From contig PYIU01000010.1 of assembly GCA_003415625.1 (NCBI GenBank), positions 2,354,501-2,418,500 of the forward strand: a DNA stretch of 64,000 nt. The letters are read 5' to 3'. The notes below the pieces were generated by a model. That model did no database searches. It was not told the origin of the DNA and was given only the letters and a program-made list of their open reading frames with translations. The first letter of the stretch is position 1, and each line of letters starts with the position of its first letter. Source of the DNA: Aquanectria penicillioides. Its lineage: Eukaryota; Ascomycota; Sordariomycetes; Hypocreales; Nectriaceae. The translations under genes were made by a program, and so were the position numbers. Below are positions 21,769 through 33,035 of this stretch, one piece after another.

Positions 21769-22640
21769 CTATTTTCCAATGCTCTTTGGCGCAAAAGGCC
21801 AAAGCCACGTCGCTCGGCGATGCCCCCCTGCCATTCCAAATTCCAAGAGCAGAATGTTATAGTACTTCCATTCGCCAGCAACCACGGGATACCTGTAGTC
21901 TAGGTCATTTTCGAATCTAAAATCAAGTCGATGCCTATCAGCTTCTGACCAAAAAAAAAGCATCTCAAATGAATCAACAGACTTGAAAAACCCCGTCTCC
22001 TCGAACCCATCTAGCCTAGCCATACGAAGCCGCATTTGGCACCCTTTCCATCTGCAATGAAGTCGGTCTCCTTGGAAACATCAATCTCTTTTAGTAAATA
22101 AAAGGTTCATGTTGTCCATCACTGAAAGAGAGGGTATTCTGGGAGTGTCCTAGAGAATGACGTCGTTTCCGTAGGCGTTGTCCGAGTCGCATTTATTTGT
22201 CTTCTGGGAATTCGACGACATGGAAATGGAAATCTGCTGCGGTATCCAATGTAGGACATGTCTCTACGAGGACATGATTCGTTTGCTTGGAGATCCCAAA
22301 CGAGATTGGTCACACCTGACGGGCTTCTTTTATACCAAATTATCCAGGTTCTGGTCGCTAGCCACCTGTTTCCGTCTAAGTCTTTATCCCCAATGGGCTC
22401 TGTATTAGTGTCCAGATCGATGTTGACTTTCCAGCCCGTCCACGCATAGCTTGGGAACAAGGGCCGGCGATGCAGGTGGCCTTCAATTCCAAAGAAGACA
22501 AGAAACCTGTCAATAGCCGCCGCTGGGAGACCTTCAAACAACCTGCATTTCATGGCCTCCGAGAAACGTTGCATGATTCCTTTCATGGCCTAAGGAGCGT
22601 CTTGCTGGCTTTTCAATGCTGGCTGGGAGTAGAAAAATAG
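21769..22640 (-). pseudogene. HET (heterokaryon incompatibility) protein relic
   Basis: Read on the - strand, 22586-22119 encodes the region that follows the HET domain in these proteins: KGIMQRFSEAM..FEGLPAAAID, then FPSYAWTGWK, then WLATRTWIIWYKR. The same frame continues after two TGA stops (near 22105-22120) through FYLLKEIDVSKETDF, then needs a frame change near 22020-22030 to continue as RLDGFEETGFFKSVDSFEML and EWKYYNILLLE at 21970-21800. A stop also precedes the first ATG (near 22590), and no HET domain is found upstream. I therefore call it a dead, 5'-truncated copy. HET proteins trigger cell death after fusion of unlike hyphae, and relics are common in fungi. An undetected intron could explain one of the breaks but not all. 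Confidence 0.65.
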
Positions 22641-22941
22641 TATAATAGGGTAGCCACGCACAGGGTTATTCTTAATTAAAGGCACCAAGTAGCAAGGAAC
22701 CTGCAGTGTAGCTCATTTCTGATCGTTGTGACAGAATATCTACGAGTTTTTCACTATGATACGCAGCTCGGCAACGGTAGCAGACGTGATAAACGATAAA
22801 GTAGAGACATCTCCGTGATGATACCTGCTCTTGAAAGCTGCGAGTTGTTTAGCTTTTCCGGACCTTTGGAAAGCTTCAACATCGTAATACATCATGGATG
22901 CGCAGGCAGAGCAAAACGGCACACGGCTTTTATAATTAGAA
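22641..22941. other. Short intergenic stretch
   Basis: 300 bp between the HET relic and the 3' end of the regulator gene. A 91-codon open frame on the - strand (22740-23015) overlaps the regulator's last exon and has no recognisable domain. Confidence 0.45.
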
Positions 22942-24977
22942 TTAGCTGTACAGCCTAGCTTTTCTGATGGTGTCGATTGTCTCAAGAATGTCAAGGTGCC
23001 AGTTGAATTTGTCAATGATACTGCAAAATCGGCTTAAAGTCTGCTTTCCCAAACGGATGGTGTTCTCTACCGACTTGGGTAGGATCTTCTGGAACATGGA
23101 GCATATTGAAGCAACCATGAGTATTAGGGTCATTGTGAAAATGCTGGATATCAGTTAGCCATGTCACTGGAGAAATACACTAATTTACATACACCATTCC
23201 TGCTGCAAACAGGCCGGTTATGCTATTTGCGGGCTGGGCGCCGAATAATTCGATGAACCCTTGACACCCATCGAGACACATTCTTGCCTTTTCCAAGATT
23301 TCGAGTCTGCATGGGTGTGAATCAAAGCCGCCCATATTAATCATGGCAAATTCGATAAACGGTCGATGTATAATGTACTGCCCGGCATAGTATCGTCCCC
23401 GCAGCCGGATGACGTTCCATGGCTTATTCTGTGAAGCGCTCGCGTCGTCTGGTGTCGGAGCGTCATGCATCTGAGGCAACAGCTGGGGCTGACTAGTGAG
23501 CAAAATGTCTGGTAAATTCTGATAAAGCGCTTCGTGATGTGACCACAGGTCCTCTGATATTTTTAGCAACCAAGAAGCATAATTAGGTCGAGCAATACGA
23601 TACGTTTCCTTCTTATCGTAAACTACACTGTTGACGCGGTTGAGAAATCTCCGAATGGCGGCATTGGTAGACACCTGGAATCCAAACAATTCTTCTTGTG
23701 ACTGATGGGCAGGAGGAGACATCGCTGCTTGGCCGGCGCTTGGCTGTGGTAACTGGATGCTAAAGTCTGGATACGGAATTGCGTCTTCATACCTTGCGAT
23801 TCCGGACGGCAAGGTGATTGATATCTCTGACACGAAGTCTCCTTCATAGATGAAGGAGACCCAATATAGTCGTCGAAAGGACTCTGGTGCAGCTTCGGAC
23901 GTCCTGGCATACGATCTTGCGATAGTTTCGGCCTTCACTGCTGTCGAGTGTGCTAAAAAGAAAGATTCCGAGACATTCCCTACGGCACCTGTATAAATGC
24001 TGCCTCGTGTCCGTTAGAATTCGAAAGATCAACGCCACCTCAGCCACCCATGATCAACCCAAAATGTTCATCACTCACCTTGCAAGCATGGTGGATTGTG
24101 CTGCCTGGATGGAAATTTCCGAGCTGAGCCATCCCAGACATAGTTTTGCCTTGCTCCATAATTGACGGTGCATTGAGTCTCTGTGGCCGGGTGGTGAATC
24201 GTCATGCCTTGGCTCTCCATCCACCGGGATTATCGTCAACTTTTCCGCGTCCTTCACCAGGGAGCCCAAACAAAGCACTACCAATAGTAATGCATATTGA
24301 GAGGCCGGTATTTGATCCTGCGCATCCGCGTTGGATTCGGATTCTAAAATGTCGCCAAGAATTGCAATGCATTCCTCCACAGAAAGCAAAGGGAAGAATA
24401 CATTGACCTTTGAGAAGTACTCGTGAACTAGTTCATGATATTCTGCTCTCGTCAGATGGTAGTCTTGGTCAGTAAGCCTCCATGATGTCGGCGGTAGGCC
24501 TGGTGCGCTGTGCGAAGGTTCGAAGAAGATGTCGGTTGCATCACATCTGTGCCAGCTTGTATACTTTGGCGATTGTGACATAAGTTCACGGAGGACGGGC
24601 CAATGGAAGACATAGTTGGCATTTGCCGTATGAGACAGGGGAATTTGAAGCTCGGATGGGCCAGGGTCACCGAAATCCTCCCTTTGCTCCGAAGTCGACA
24701 CCTGGGGGCCGGGAGTTTGTGTTTGCGGTGGTAACGAGGACAATACGCGCTCTTCCAGAATTTCAATGCGGTCTAGGAGCACCTTTGTGTTGTGATCAAT
24801 GCGCAGCTGTTGAGCATCTCGATAGACGCAGTCGACGTTCTGTAGAGTGCACAGGCTGCACTTTGGCTGTCCAGCATCGCAGCGAGTCTTACGCAACCGA
24901 CAATTGACGCATGCCTGAGTGACACGGCGACGCTGAGGAAAGTGTCTTGAGGGAGAAAAAACAGCTGGTCTTTCCAT
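22942..24977 (-). CDS. Zn2Cys6 transcription factor with fungal-specific TF domain
   Basis: Three exons (introns 24000-24078 and 23144-23192), 635 residues. Zinc cluster C23-x2-C26-x6-C33-x6-C40-x2-C43-x6-C50, followed by a heptad-like helix (IDHNTKVLLDRIEILEERVL, about residues 59-78) for dimerisation. The middle homology region includes YHELVHEYFSKVNVFFPLLSVEE and, across intron 1, ESFRRLYWVSFIYEGDF, typical of fungal_trans proteins. The start at 24977 puts the cluster 22 residues from the N-terminus as usual. It lies only 222 bp downstream of the GH5 stop on the same strand and near a divergent sugar transporter, so it is a good candidate regulator of that module; this is inference from position. 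Confidence 0.87.
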
Positions 24978-25199
24978 CGTAGAATGAATACTTGCGTGAT
25001 GAGATGTTGAGCAAAGGATAAAAGGATAAAAGTCGTCGCATCATGCCTAGTCACGAAAAAGCGCACGTGAGATCTGGACCCACTCCACTACCGTATTAGC
25101 ACTCTTCTCAAATAGCTCATAGAGGTCTAGCTGGCCTTTTATGCCGATAGATTCTATATAAACGATGCACTCTATTTATCTCCAAGTTTCTTGATCAAC

Positions 25200-27049
25200 T
25201 TATGCCACGGCAACTGGCTTTGGTAGCGCTTTGTGGTCCTTTTTCTCGTCAGGAGCAAGTTCAAAAACGCCTACTCCAGACACGGACTGTGATGTGTTTA
25301 ATGCTGCCTGCTCAACCTGTTCACCTTCAGGTTGGATCACTTTACCCTCGAGTCGCTTGTCATCAGCCTTCATCGGGGCGTACAGGCCCAAGACTTCGTT
25401 GAGACGCTCTCGCTGCATGCAGTTTTCGTACTTCCAACTGGCGGCCAACTCGTCTAGTTCCTCAAAAGACTTGCCTTTAAAGTAGTCGGCCCACTCTGGG
25501 ATCATGTACTCTGCCAGCGTAATTCCTCGAATGCCTCTAAAAACGTGCATGTGCATCCTCCATTGCCACGGGTACTTCTTGGAGTACTGGGTCGGGACGT
25601 TGTTCTCGAACCACTTGTGCAGTGGGCCGAACAAACCGTCTTGGAGATGGGCATCATCATAAGCCCACGAGTCCACTGCCAGGTCTCGCTTCTTCTTAAT
25701 CACCGGGCCCAAAAGCTTCAGCCACGCCGAGTCGGGGGAGACGTATGTCATTCCCATGACGTTAATATCTTTGTAGGCCCAAATGGACCAAGCTGACGAC
25801 AGTTATTGATTGGGTGCCGACGCGAAGTTTTGGGAGGCAACTTACCAACACTTTCCGACGAATAGATGGCAAGTTGACGATCAAGCATGTCATATCTCTC
25901 ATTATTCTGAACCTCCCAATCCGGGTTGTATTCCTCTCGTTCGTAAATAGGACCGAATTCACCTAAATGGAGTGCTTAGTTCGTTGGCTAGATATTGTGT
26001 GAAATATAGCCTTACCATTCCAAATCGGTACGTTGTTCTTCTTCATAAAGGCAACCTTGCGGTCATACATTCGTCTAATATACGCGTCCTGTTCTTTTAG
26101 TCCCTGGTATCGGCCGATTCGGTTCGGGAAGCCAAATCCACAGTAGTCATGAATGGCGTAAACGGAATTCGAGAAGACCTTTTCAAAGCCTGTAAAGTCC
26201 ATGCTAAATCTGTTTTAAGTTTTAGTCAAACAAAACTTCATCGACGTATATGGATGACGCACGTGTTGCCCTCCAGAAAGAGGATGTGATCTGGGTCGAT
26301 GGCTCGGATGGATGGGACAATTCTGTCATAGAATGCCAACAGTCTGGTCCATTCGGAGTCGGCCGGCTCGTTCATTGGGTTATATCCGGCAATCCAAGGA
26401 TTTCCTTTGTATCGCTTGGCAATGTGCTCCCACAGATTGACGGCTCGGTCCTGGAAATGTTTGTGATCCCAGAATGCGGCATATCCGGTCGGGTTGTCGG
26501 AATGCCAGTCTTGATTTTGACCACCTGGAAGGGCATGCATATCGATGATGGTGTAGATATTATGCTTTGCACACTGTGGTCGCACAAGTCAGCTTGGGCT
26601 CGCAGCCCATTAGACCCAGGGCCGACTCACAATGTCAATGACCCGATCAACGTGCTTGAACCCTTCCTCCTTGATCACAAATGGATTCATATCATCTTCG
26701 AAATGATGATAGTTCAAGCTAAGCCGAAGGCAATTGAATCCAATGGAAGCAAGGAATGCAGCATCTTTCTCGGTAAAGAAGTACTCAAGAAATTTGTCGA
26801 AGAAGAATTCGTACTTTTCTTGGCCAAGGACCTTGAGAAGAGCACCTCTGATCTGGCATTCCCTGCCGGGGAAGCCGTTCATGAAGTTTTCCATGAGCAT
26901 CCATCCTCCAAGGGCAGTCTGTGCGAGTATGGTCAATGCTGTATCGTCATTATGAGGGGACCATTGGGAGAACATACACCTCGAAGCAGCACCTCGTTGC
27001 CACTTGGGTCGACAATTCGAGAGCCATCAGTTCGAAGTGTTCCAGACAT
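25200..27049 (-). CDS. GH5-family glycoside hydrolase (glucan beta-1,3-glucosidase-like), intracellular
   Basis: Six exons (introns 26919-26977, 26574-26630, 26210-26262, 25963-26015, 25793-25845), 524 residues. The (beta/alpha)8 family-5 marks are clear: LLRGTALGGWM near the N-terminus, RLSLNYHHFEDD on strand 3, DMHALPGGQNQDWHSDN on strand 4, NPMNEP with the acid/base Glu at ~189, and WNGEFGPIYE with the nucleophile Glu at ~290. There is no signal peptide: the protein starts MSGTLRTDGSRIVDP, so it probably works in the cytosol on imported di- or oligosaccharides, unlike the secreted exo-glucanases of this family. The C-terminal ~60 residues are low-complexity. It shares a 791-bp divergent promoter with a sugar transporter and is followed by a Zn2Cys6 gene. 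The exact substrate (beta-1,3-, beta-1,6- or beta-1,4-linked) cannot be settled from the sequence. Confidence 0.88.
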
Positions 27050-27840
27050 GGTGACTGCGAAGCTTGAAAGATGTGGTATACAAAGAAGATAATTAGGAAC
27101 CCGAGGCTGAGGTGGTGGTGTCATGAGAACAACGCGACCTAAATATTACTGCAGCCATTGATGTCCTGCTCATGTGAACCCACAACTGTAAAAGTTCCAC
27201 ATACTCACTGCGGAGTGGGCTTCAGACCCAAATAATGGGGACAATCAATTCAGGCTCAATTCTAGACGGTAAATAGACACACCGTATCCTGTCTTTTGCC
27301 TCTGATTTGCGAGTTCTGTCTCGGGGCAGTGTTGAAGCCTCCCCCGACGGTTCGGAAGACTGCCCTGGAACCTTCGGGGCAAGCTTTTAGTTCCCCCATT
27401 ATGTGGATCTGATGGGGGATGCTTTTAGCTCCCCCGAAGCGTCTTGATTTGTGCGTTTGGAGTCCAAGACCCGCAATACCAGGGGTAGATGCCTCATGTG
27501 AGCGGTGTTTTCACTAGAGTCATTTCCTCTTCAGTCACAAGCCGTTAAATAGTTTCTGATGGAGACGGAAATGCGGAGTACCCCAGACAACATCCCATTC
27601 CCCGCAACCGCCTCCTCTTCCCCATGTCTGGGCCCCGGCTTGGTGGTTGACTTCATGGAGGTTGTCTACTTGGGTTAGATGGGGGCGCGTTACTCGTTTT
27701 AACGCCGTTTGTATTGAAGTTCCCGTTTTTCGGAGGCGAAGGTGCCAGGATGGATGCATAAAAGCCAAGTCTCCCACATCGTCAAAATCCATCCTCATCG
27801 AGATAACATCAGAACCACCACAACACTAGCATCAAACGAC
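27050..27840. promoter_or_regulatory. Divergent promoter between GH5 and sugar transporter
   Basis: Contains a 15-bp direct repeat with one mismatch (GCTTTTAGTTCCCCC at 27383-27397 and GCTTTTAGCTCCCCC at 27421-27435) and an 8-bp inverted pair (CTTCGGGG at 27372-27379, CCCCGAAG at 27432-27439), within a patch rich in C/G runs (27325-27440). Runs of C are bound by C2H2 factors of the Mig1/CreA and Msn2/4 types, so carbon repression or stress input is possible. A TGCGGAGT motif occurs twice (near 27206 and 27572). Confidence 0.45.
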
Positions 27841-29623
27841 ATGAACTACTTGCGGAACCGCCTCCCTGCCCCAAGGCAAGACCACAATGCTGCCAAAGCT
27901 CGTCGTCGCGACCAGGAAACGGGCACCACCGATGCCTATCAGCCCTCCCGTCTGACTGAGCTGTCGCAACAGTCTCCGCCATGGTATAAATCTGCTGCAC
28001 GACGGCATTTGTATTTCCTCTCGTTTCCAGCCTGTGTGGTGTCATACGCAACATCCGGTTACGATGGCTCCATGATGAACTCGTTGCAAACAGTGTCATA
28101 CTGGGACGATTTCTTCGACAATCCCCGCGGCGCGCAACTCGGTCTCATGAGCGCCATCATGTCCCTTGGTAGTATTTGCTCCACGCCCATTGCTCCGTGG
28201 GTTGCAGATCGTTTTGGACGCCGCTGGGGAATCACAGTTGGCAGCATCATTATGATTGTCGGTGCCATCTTGCAGTGTGAAAGCACCAATTTCGCCATGT
28301 TTGTCGTCAGTCGATTTATCCTCGGTTTCGGCCTGTCTTTCGCAACCACCGCATCCCCAAGTATGGTGAGCGAGCTTGCACACCCCAAGGATCGCGTCAC
28401 TATCACTGCTATCTGTAACACATGGTACGTATACACATAGATCCCTATCGCTTGGGCTTGTCATTGACAATAGGCAGTTGGTTCCTGGGCAGCATTACTG
28501 CCGCATGGGTCACTTTTGGAACCCGGAAAATTCCCAGCACCTGGTCCTGGCGTCTTCCTTCTCTCCTGCAGATGGCACCCAGTCTTCTCCAGCTTTCTGC
28601 GGTGTGGTTTCTGCCCGAGTCGCCTCGATGGCTCATCTCGAACGACCGCGATGCCGAAGCGCTAGCTGCACTTGCGCGGTACCACGGTGAGGGAGAGGAG
28701 ACCGAACTTGTCAAGCTCGAGTACCAAGAAATTCGATCTGCAATCGAACATGAAAAGCGTCAGTCGCAAAGTGCCTGCATACCAACATCAACAGTCATCT
28801 AACTCTAGTAGTGTCCGGACAAACAACTTGGAAATCCATGATCAGCACCTCGGGTAACCGTTATCGCATGTTCTTGGTCGTCTGCATGGGGTTCTTCAGC
28901 CAATGGTCTGGAAATGGTCTCATATCGTACTGTAAGTTTCACCTTGAATCCTTGCTGAACTCCCCACTTACGCTTCAAGACCTATCTCGAATTATGGACA
29001 CGGTCGGAATCAAGGATAAAAACACCCAGGCTTTGGTCAATGGCATCATCAACATTTGGAACTGGGGTCTCGCTCTGACTACAGCCTTTTTCGTCGAACG
29101 AGTTGGTCGTCGCCCATTGTTCCGGATCTCAACTCTGGGCATGCTCTGCGTCTTCATCGGATGGACCGCAGCTTCTGCACGCTTTGCAGAGACTGAAGCC
29201 CGATCAGCTGGCCTCGCTGTCATGGCATTGATCTTCGTCTATGAAATCTTTTACTGCATGGCCTTTTCGCCTCTCCCGGTAGCATACTCGGTAGAGGTGC
29301 TCCCATATTCCATTCGCGCCAAGGGCATGGCAACCTACGTCTTTTCTACCAAGGCTGCCGTTTTTGTCAACCAATATGTCAACCCAATTGGTCTGGGCGC
29401 AATTGGCTGGAAGTTCTACCTTGTTTATGTCGCTGTTTTGGCAGTGGAGAGCTTCATTGCTTACGGATGGTTTGTCGAGACCAAAGGAAAGACGCTTGAG
29501 GAGATTGCCGTCATCTTTGATGGTGATGCGGGCGACATTTTGGCCAGGACCAAGAAATCCAAGACCATGCACGTTGAAGAAGCTGAGCACGTGGATGCGC
29601 AAGTAGGAAAGGAAAGTGACTAA
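27841..29623 (+). CDS. MFS sugar transporter (hexose/disaccharide permease type)
   Basis: Four exons (introns 28425-28477, 28759-28808, 28932-28979), 543 residues and 12 predicted membrane segments. Sugar-porter marks: SGYDGSMMNSLQ at TM1, ADRFGRRWG after TM2, PESPRWLIS after TM6, FFVERVGRRPLF in the second half, PYSIRAKGM near TM10, and VETKGKTLEEI after TM12. The GYDGSMMNS version is typical of the fungal lactose/cellobiose-permease-like branch; the substrate is inference. The start at 27841 leaves a ~65-residue cytosolic N-terminus. Intron 2 ends in TAGTAG, giving two acceptors that differ by one codon, and intron 3 is 48 bp without a stop, so both may vary in processing. It is divergent from the GH5 gene. 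Confidence 0.9.
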
Positions 29624-30305
29624 GATAATTTATGTATCTGGGGTAGCCGCGTAAGATGTTTCCCAAAGTCAATTGATGGTGTTTGTTAATGTTTTTTCCA
29701 ACAATGGCAATTAGTTCGTCGACAGGGAGGATCCTCACATCGATTACTAAAGAGGGATAAGAAGTAAACACGGAGCTTTCTCCACCCAATGTTTATTCTA
29801 AATTTCTATGCATTGATACATCCCACAAAGTTACAGTAAATTTCTATTAACTTTCTTTAATTTTCGGCTTATCCTTTCATATCGGATATCCTGGGGCAAT
29901 TGATCTGATCAATTGCGCCATCATAGTCGAGTTGCTTCTGGACTGGCAACTTACCCTACACGTAAAAACTCGAAATTCGTCCCCCGAGTGGACATCATGT
30001 TTACTTTTTCGAACAAGACACAGTTTTTATATTGGACACCTGTATTCGTCCCGCGTTTCATAGGTCAATTTGGTATCCCCTTCTGGCCGAATTTCATGAG
30101 GTTATGCTATCTTCCGCTTTAGGCGCGTGTTTGAGCTGGTCTTTCCTTCTACCAACAAATCGACAACTTCGTTTAAGCTAGCTCATCATCCCTACAGGTT
30201 TCTTGAACGATTTTATGAATATCCATTTCATTCTAAAAGAATCATATTCTATCCAAAATTCCAAATACTCCATTCTGTTTCTCTAATAACAATCTCTCGC
30301 TTCTA
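29624..30305. other. Convergent intergenic region
   Basis: About 0.68 kb between the convergent sugar transporter and catalase genes. It is moderately AT-rich with no coding sequence that I can support. Confidence 0.5.
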
Positions 30306-32093
30306 TTACAAACGATAAGCCCCTTCTTTGAACTTGACCATCATCAATTGGCCGATGCTGGGATCGACCTTGCTGAACATGGCCATTACAGCCTCTCGCA
30401 GCGGAGCAGGGACGCCCTGAAGCGTAGGCGTGATGCTTGCAATCCATTTCTCCCTTTCCTGATTGTCAAACACCCTCGTCCAGAGGTCTCGCGGTTGGAC
30501 GTAGTCCTCGTCATCCACTGGAATCTCGTTCAAGCCCAGAGTTGCTGTGGGTGCAATGTGCTCAAGGTGTCGAATTTGGGTGATGGATTGAGTGGCCACG
30601 CCCGGGCTGAGCGTGCTGCGGACATAGTTAGGCTCGCCGCCGTAGTTCTTGGTGATAGTGATGCCATCGCGCTCAAACGGAGCATATACAGGGACAATGG
30701 GTCTGTTGGAAGGCAATTGGGCGTAGTTGACACCAAGACGATATCGTTGAGCATCGGGGTAGGCAAACATGCGGGCTTGCAGCACTACCGAGAGTTAGAA
30801 ATATATTTGCATTTGCATTTAGTTAGCTTACTGGGATCCGGAGTCATGGCAATGCCAGGGACCATATTGGATGGCGAAAAGGCAGCCTGCTCAATCTCAG
30901 CAAACCAGTTGCTAGGCTAGTTCAATGTCAGCGATGCTCTTCATGTTCAAGCCCCAAAAGAAACGCACATTCTTGTTCAATGTCATCTTTCCAACTTCAA
31001 TCAGAGGGAAATCCTTGTGAGACCAGACTTTGGTAATGTCGAATAGAGCACGACCAAAAGTTTCAGCCTGCTCAGGCTCCATCACCTGGAGGTAGACCTT
31101 CCATACCGGATATTCGCCCCGGGCAATGGCGTCCCAAAGGTCCTGGTGGTGGTAGTCGGCGTTGGAACCAGCCAGCTTCTTGGCCTCTTCCTCAGAAGCA
31201 AAGTGGGTATGACCACCCTCGGGACGGAAATGGAACTTGCAGTATCGGAAATTGCCATTGCTATCGACAAGCTTAAACGTGTGAACTCCGAAACCTGTGA
31301 CACGGCGGATGGAATCAGGCAAACCGCGGCTGCCAAACAAGTGCATCAAAGAGTGGACGCTTTCTGGTTGATTCACATGGAAATCCCAGAACTGACAGGT
31401 TAGTTTTGCAAGCGAGAAAGGAAATGAGAATACTCACCATAGTCCAATCCGGCCTGTTAGTGGCAGGATGCTTCTTGTGGCAGCGATTCAGAGAAGGGAA
31501 ACGCATTGGGTCGCGGACGAAGAAGACGGGCTTTGACTGTCAGACCTCGAGTTGACTGATCAGCACAGCTGTTACTCACAATGTGATTGCCAACGATGTC
31601 GTGGTTGCCTTCCTCAGTGTAAAATTTGACTGAAAAGCCTCGAACGTCACGGACCGTATCAGCACTGCCCTTTTCACCACCAGTGGTGCTGAGACGGAAA
31701 AGAACCTGGGTCTTCTTTCCCAGGGTGTTCAAGAACTTGGCACAAGTCAAGTTGGCAATGTCCTTGTTGGTGACTTCGAATTCGCCCCAAGCGCCGACAG
31801 CTTTTGCGTGAACGACTCTGTGACAGGATTAGTTGCTTCGGGCTTGGGACAATGGCTATATCTAGTTTGATGATACGTACCGTTCCGGAATGCGCTCTCT
31901 GTTGAAGTGCGCAAGTGTTTCGAGAAGAAGAGTGTCTCCTAGAGTGGTGATGCCACCAGCACCGAAAACAGGCAACGTGGTGCTGACAGAAGGGTCTCTA
32001 AGGGGCTGACCTGTTACAAAGTGTCAGATTTGGAGTATAAAAGTCCATTTTGAGAAAATTACCCTCAGCGAGGGTGTAGGTAGGATGGGACAT
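30306..32093 (-). CDS. Monofunctional haem catalase (small-subunit type)
   Basis: Seven exons (introns 32011-32062, 31818-31880, 31531-31579, 31392-31437, 30917-30968, 30785-30831), 492 residues, the size of small-subunit catalases. Active-site His57 lies in [13 protein letters not shown]; the proximal haem ligand Tyr342 lies in [23 protein letters not shown] and [10 protein letters not shown] are also typical. It splits H2O2 into water and oxygen. No N-terminal signal peptide is seen, so it is cytosolic or peroxisomal; the C-terminus ends Tyr-Arg-Leu, close to but not a standard PTS1. The third-intron acceptor was set at 31531 because it gives the family spacing; an upstream CAG would add two codons. 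It is transcribed away from a GMC oxidoreductase with 942 bp between the two starts, which suggests a peroxide-making/peroxide-removing pair. Confidence 0.93.
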
Positions 32094-33035
32094 AGTTTCG
32101 TCGTGCAGCAGAGTGGCTGGCTGCGTGGAAGATGATTTGGCAGTGTTTAAGACCAGAGTGCCGTTGGCGTTTGAGATGAGGATAGTGAAGATGCAGCATG
32201 ATCAATAAGGCATATATACGTCAAGAAACTCGCTGTGTTTGTTGTCCAAGATCGACACCAGCCTGTTGAAGCGATGACGATTGAATCCCGAACCGGTGCC
32301 GATGGGTACTCGGCGTTGGAGAATTCGACGCCAATGGATATCTCGGAAGCAAACACCATGCCGCTGAGCCGTAGAATGCGCGAGCCGTATAGCAAGTCAA
32401 AACATTGGCGTTGCGGCTTTTGCGACTGAAAAATTATGCGTCAAATTACGGCCAAACAGCAAAAGGCAATGGACAGTTGAATTCGCTGCACAATGGCGTA
32501 GATGGCGCTCCACTCGAGGGCGTCGCCGAAATGCCGAGTGAGTTGCGCCACTCAACACCAAGATGCAAGCATGTTTAAGGATGCCGAACTGCCGCGCCAT
32601 TTCGCCACTAATAAGCGCTAGGGTCCTTTGCGCCTATACGGCACTCGGGCGTAGCTCGGAGCTGTCAACCACATCGTGTAGATGCTGTGAATCGGATCTG
32701 AGGCAGATGCCAAGGGCAAAATGTTGATGGAAAAGGGTTGTTTGGAAAGACTTGTGAAGAGGATAAATATCCATGCAGATGGCCTCAGGAATCTTGCGTT
32801 CTCATCATCAAGCTCATCACTCACATCAACCCTTAATCACCTCTACACGACAACACTCAACAACCCGCAACAACAATCAGCAATACTCTATCAACACTCA
32901 TCAGCAATCTACAACAGTCAGCAATCATTAAAGAAAACAGCTTCAAAACCAGCAATTAGCAACTCCCAATCCATCCCCTCAACTTAATCACTTATCTCCA
33001 TCCACACCCCCAACCCCAATCTTCAATAATCAACA
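32094..33035. promoter_or_regulatory. Divergent promoter between catalase and GMC oxidoreductase
   Basis: 942 bp separating two starts on opposite strands. The last ~200 bp before the GMC ATG (32820-33035) is a CA/CAA-rich leader with many TCAACA, CAGCAAT and AACACTC words and almost no G on the + strand, the pattern of long 5' leaders of highly expressed fungal genes. No TTACTAA-type oxidative-stress site was found. Confidence 0.5.

Noticed and set aside
22740..23015. 91-codon - strand frame as a separate gene
   Set aside because: It overlaps the last exon of the Zn2Cys6 gene in another frame and shows no domain.
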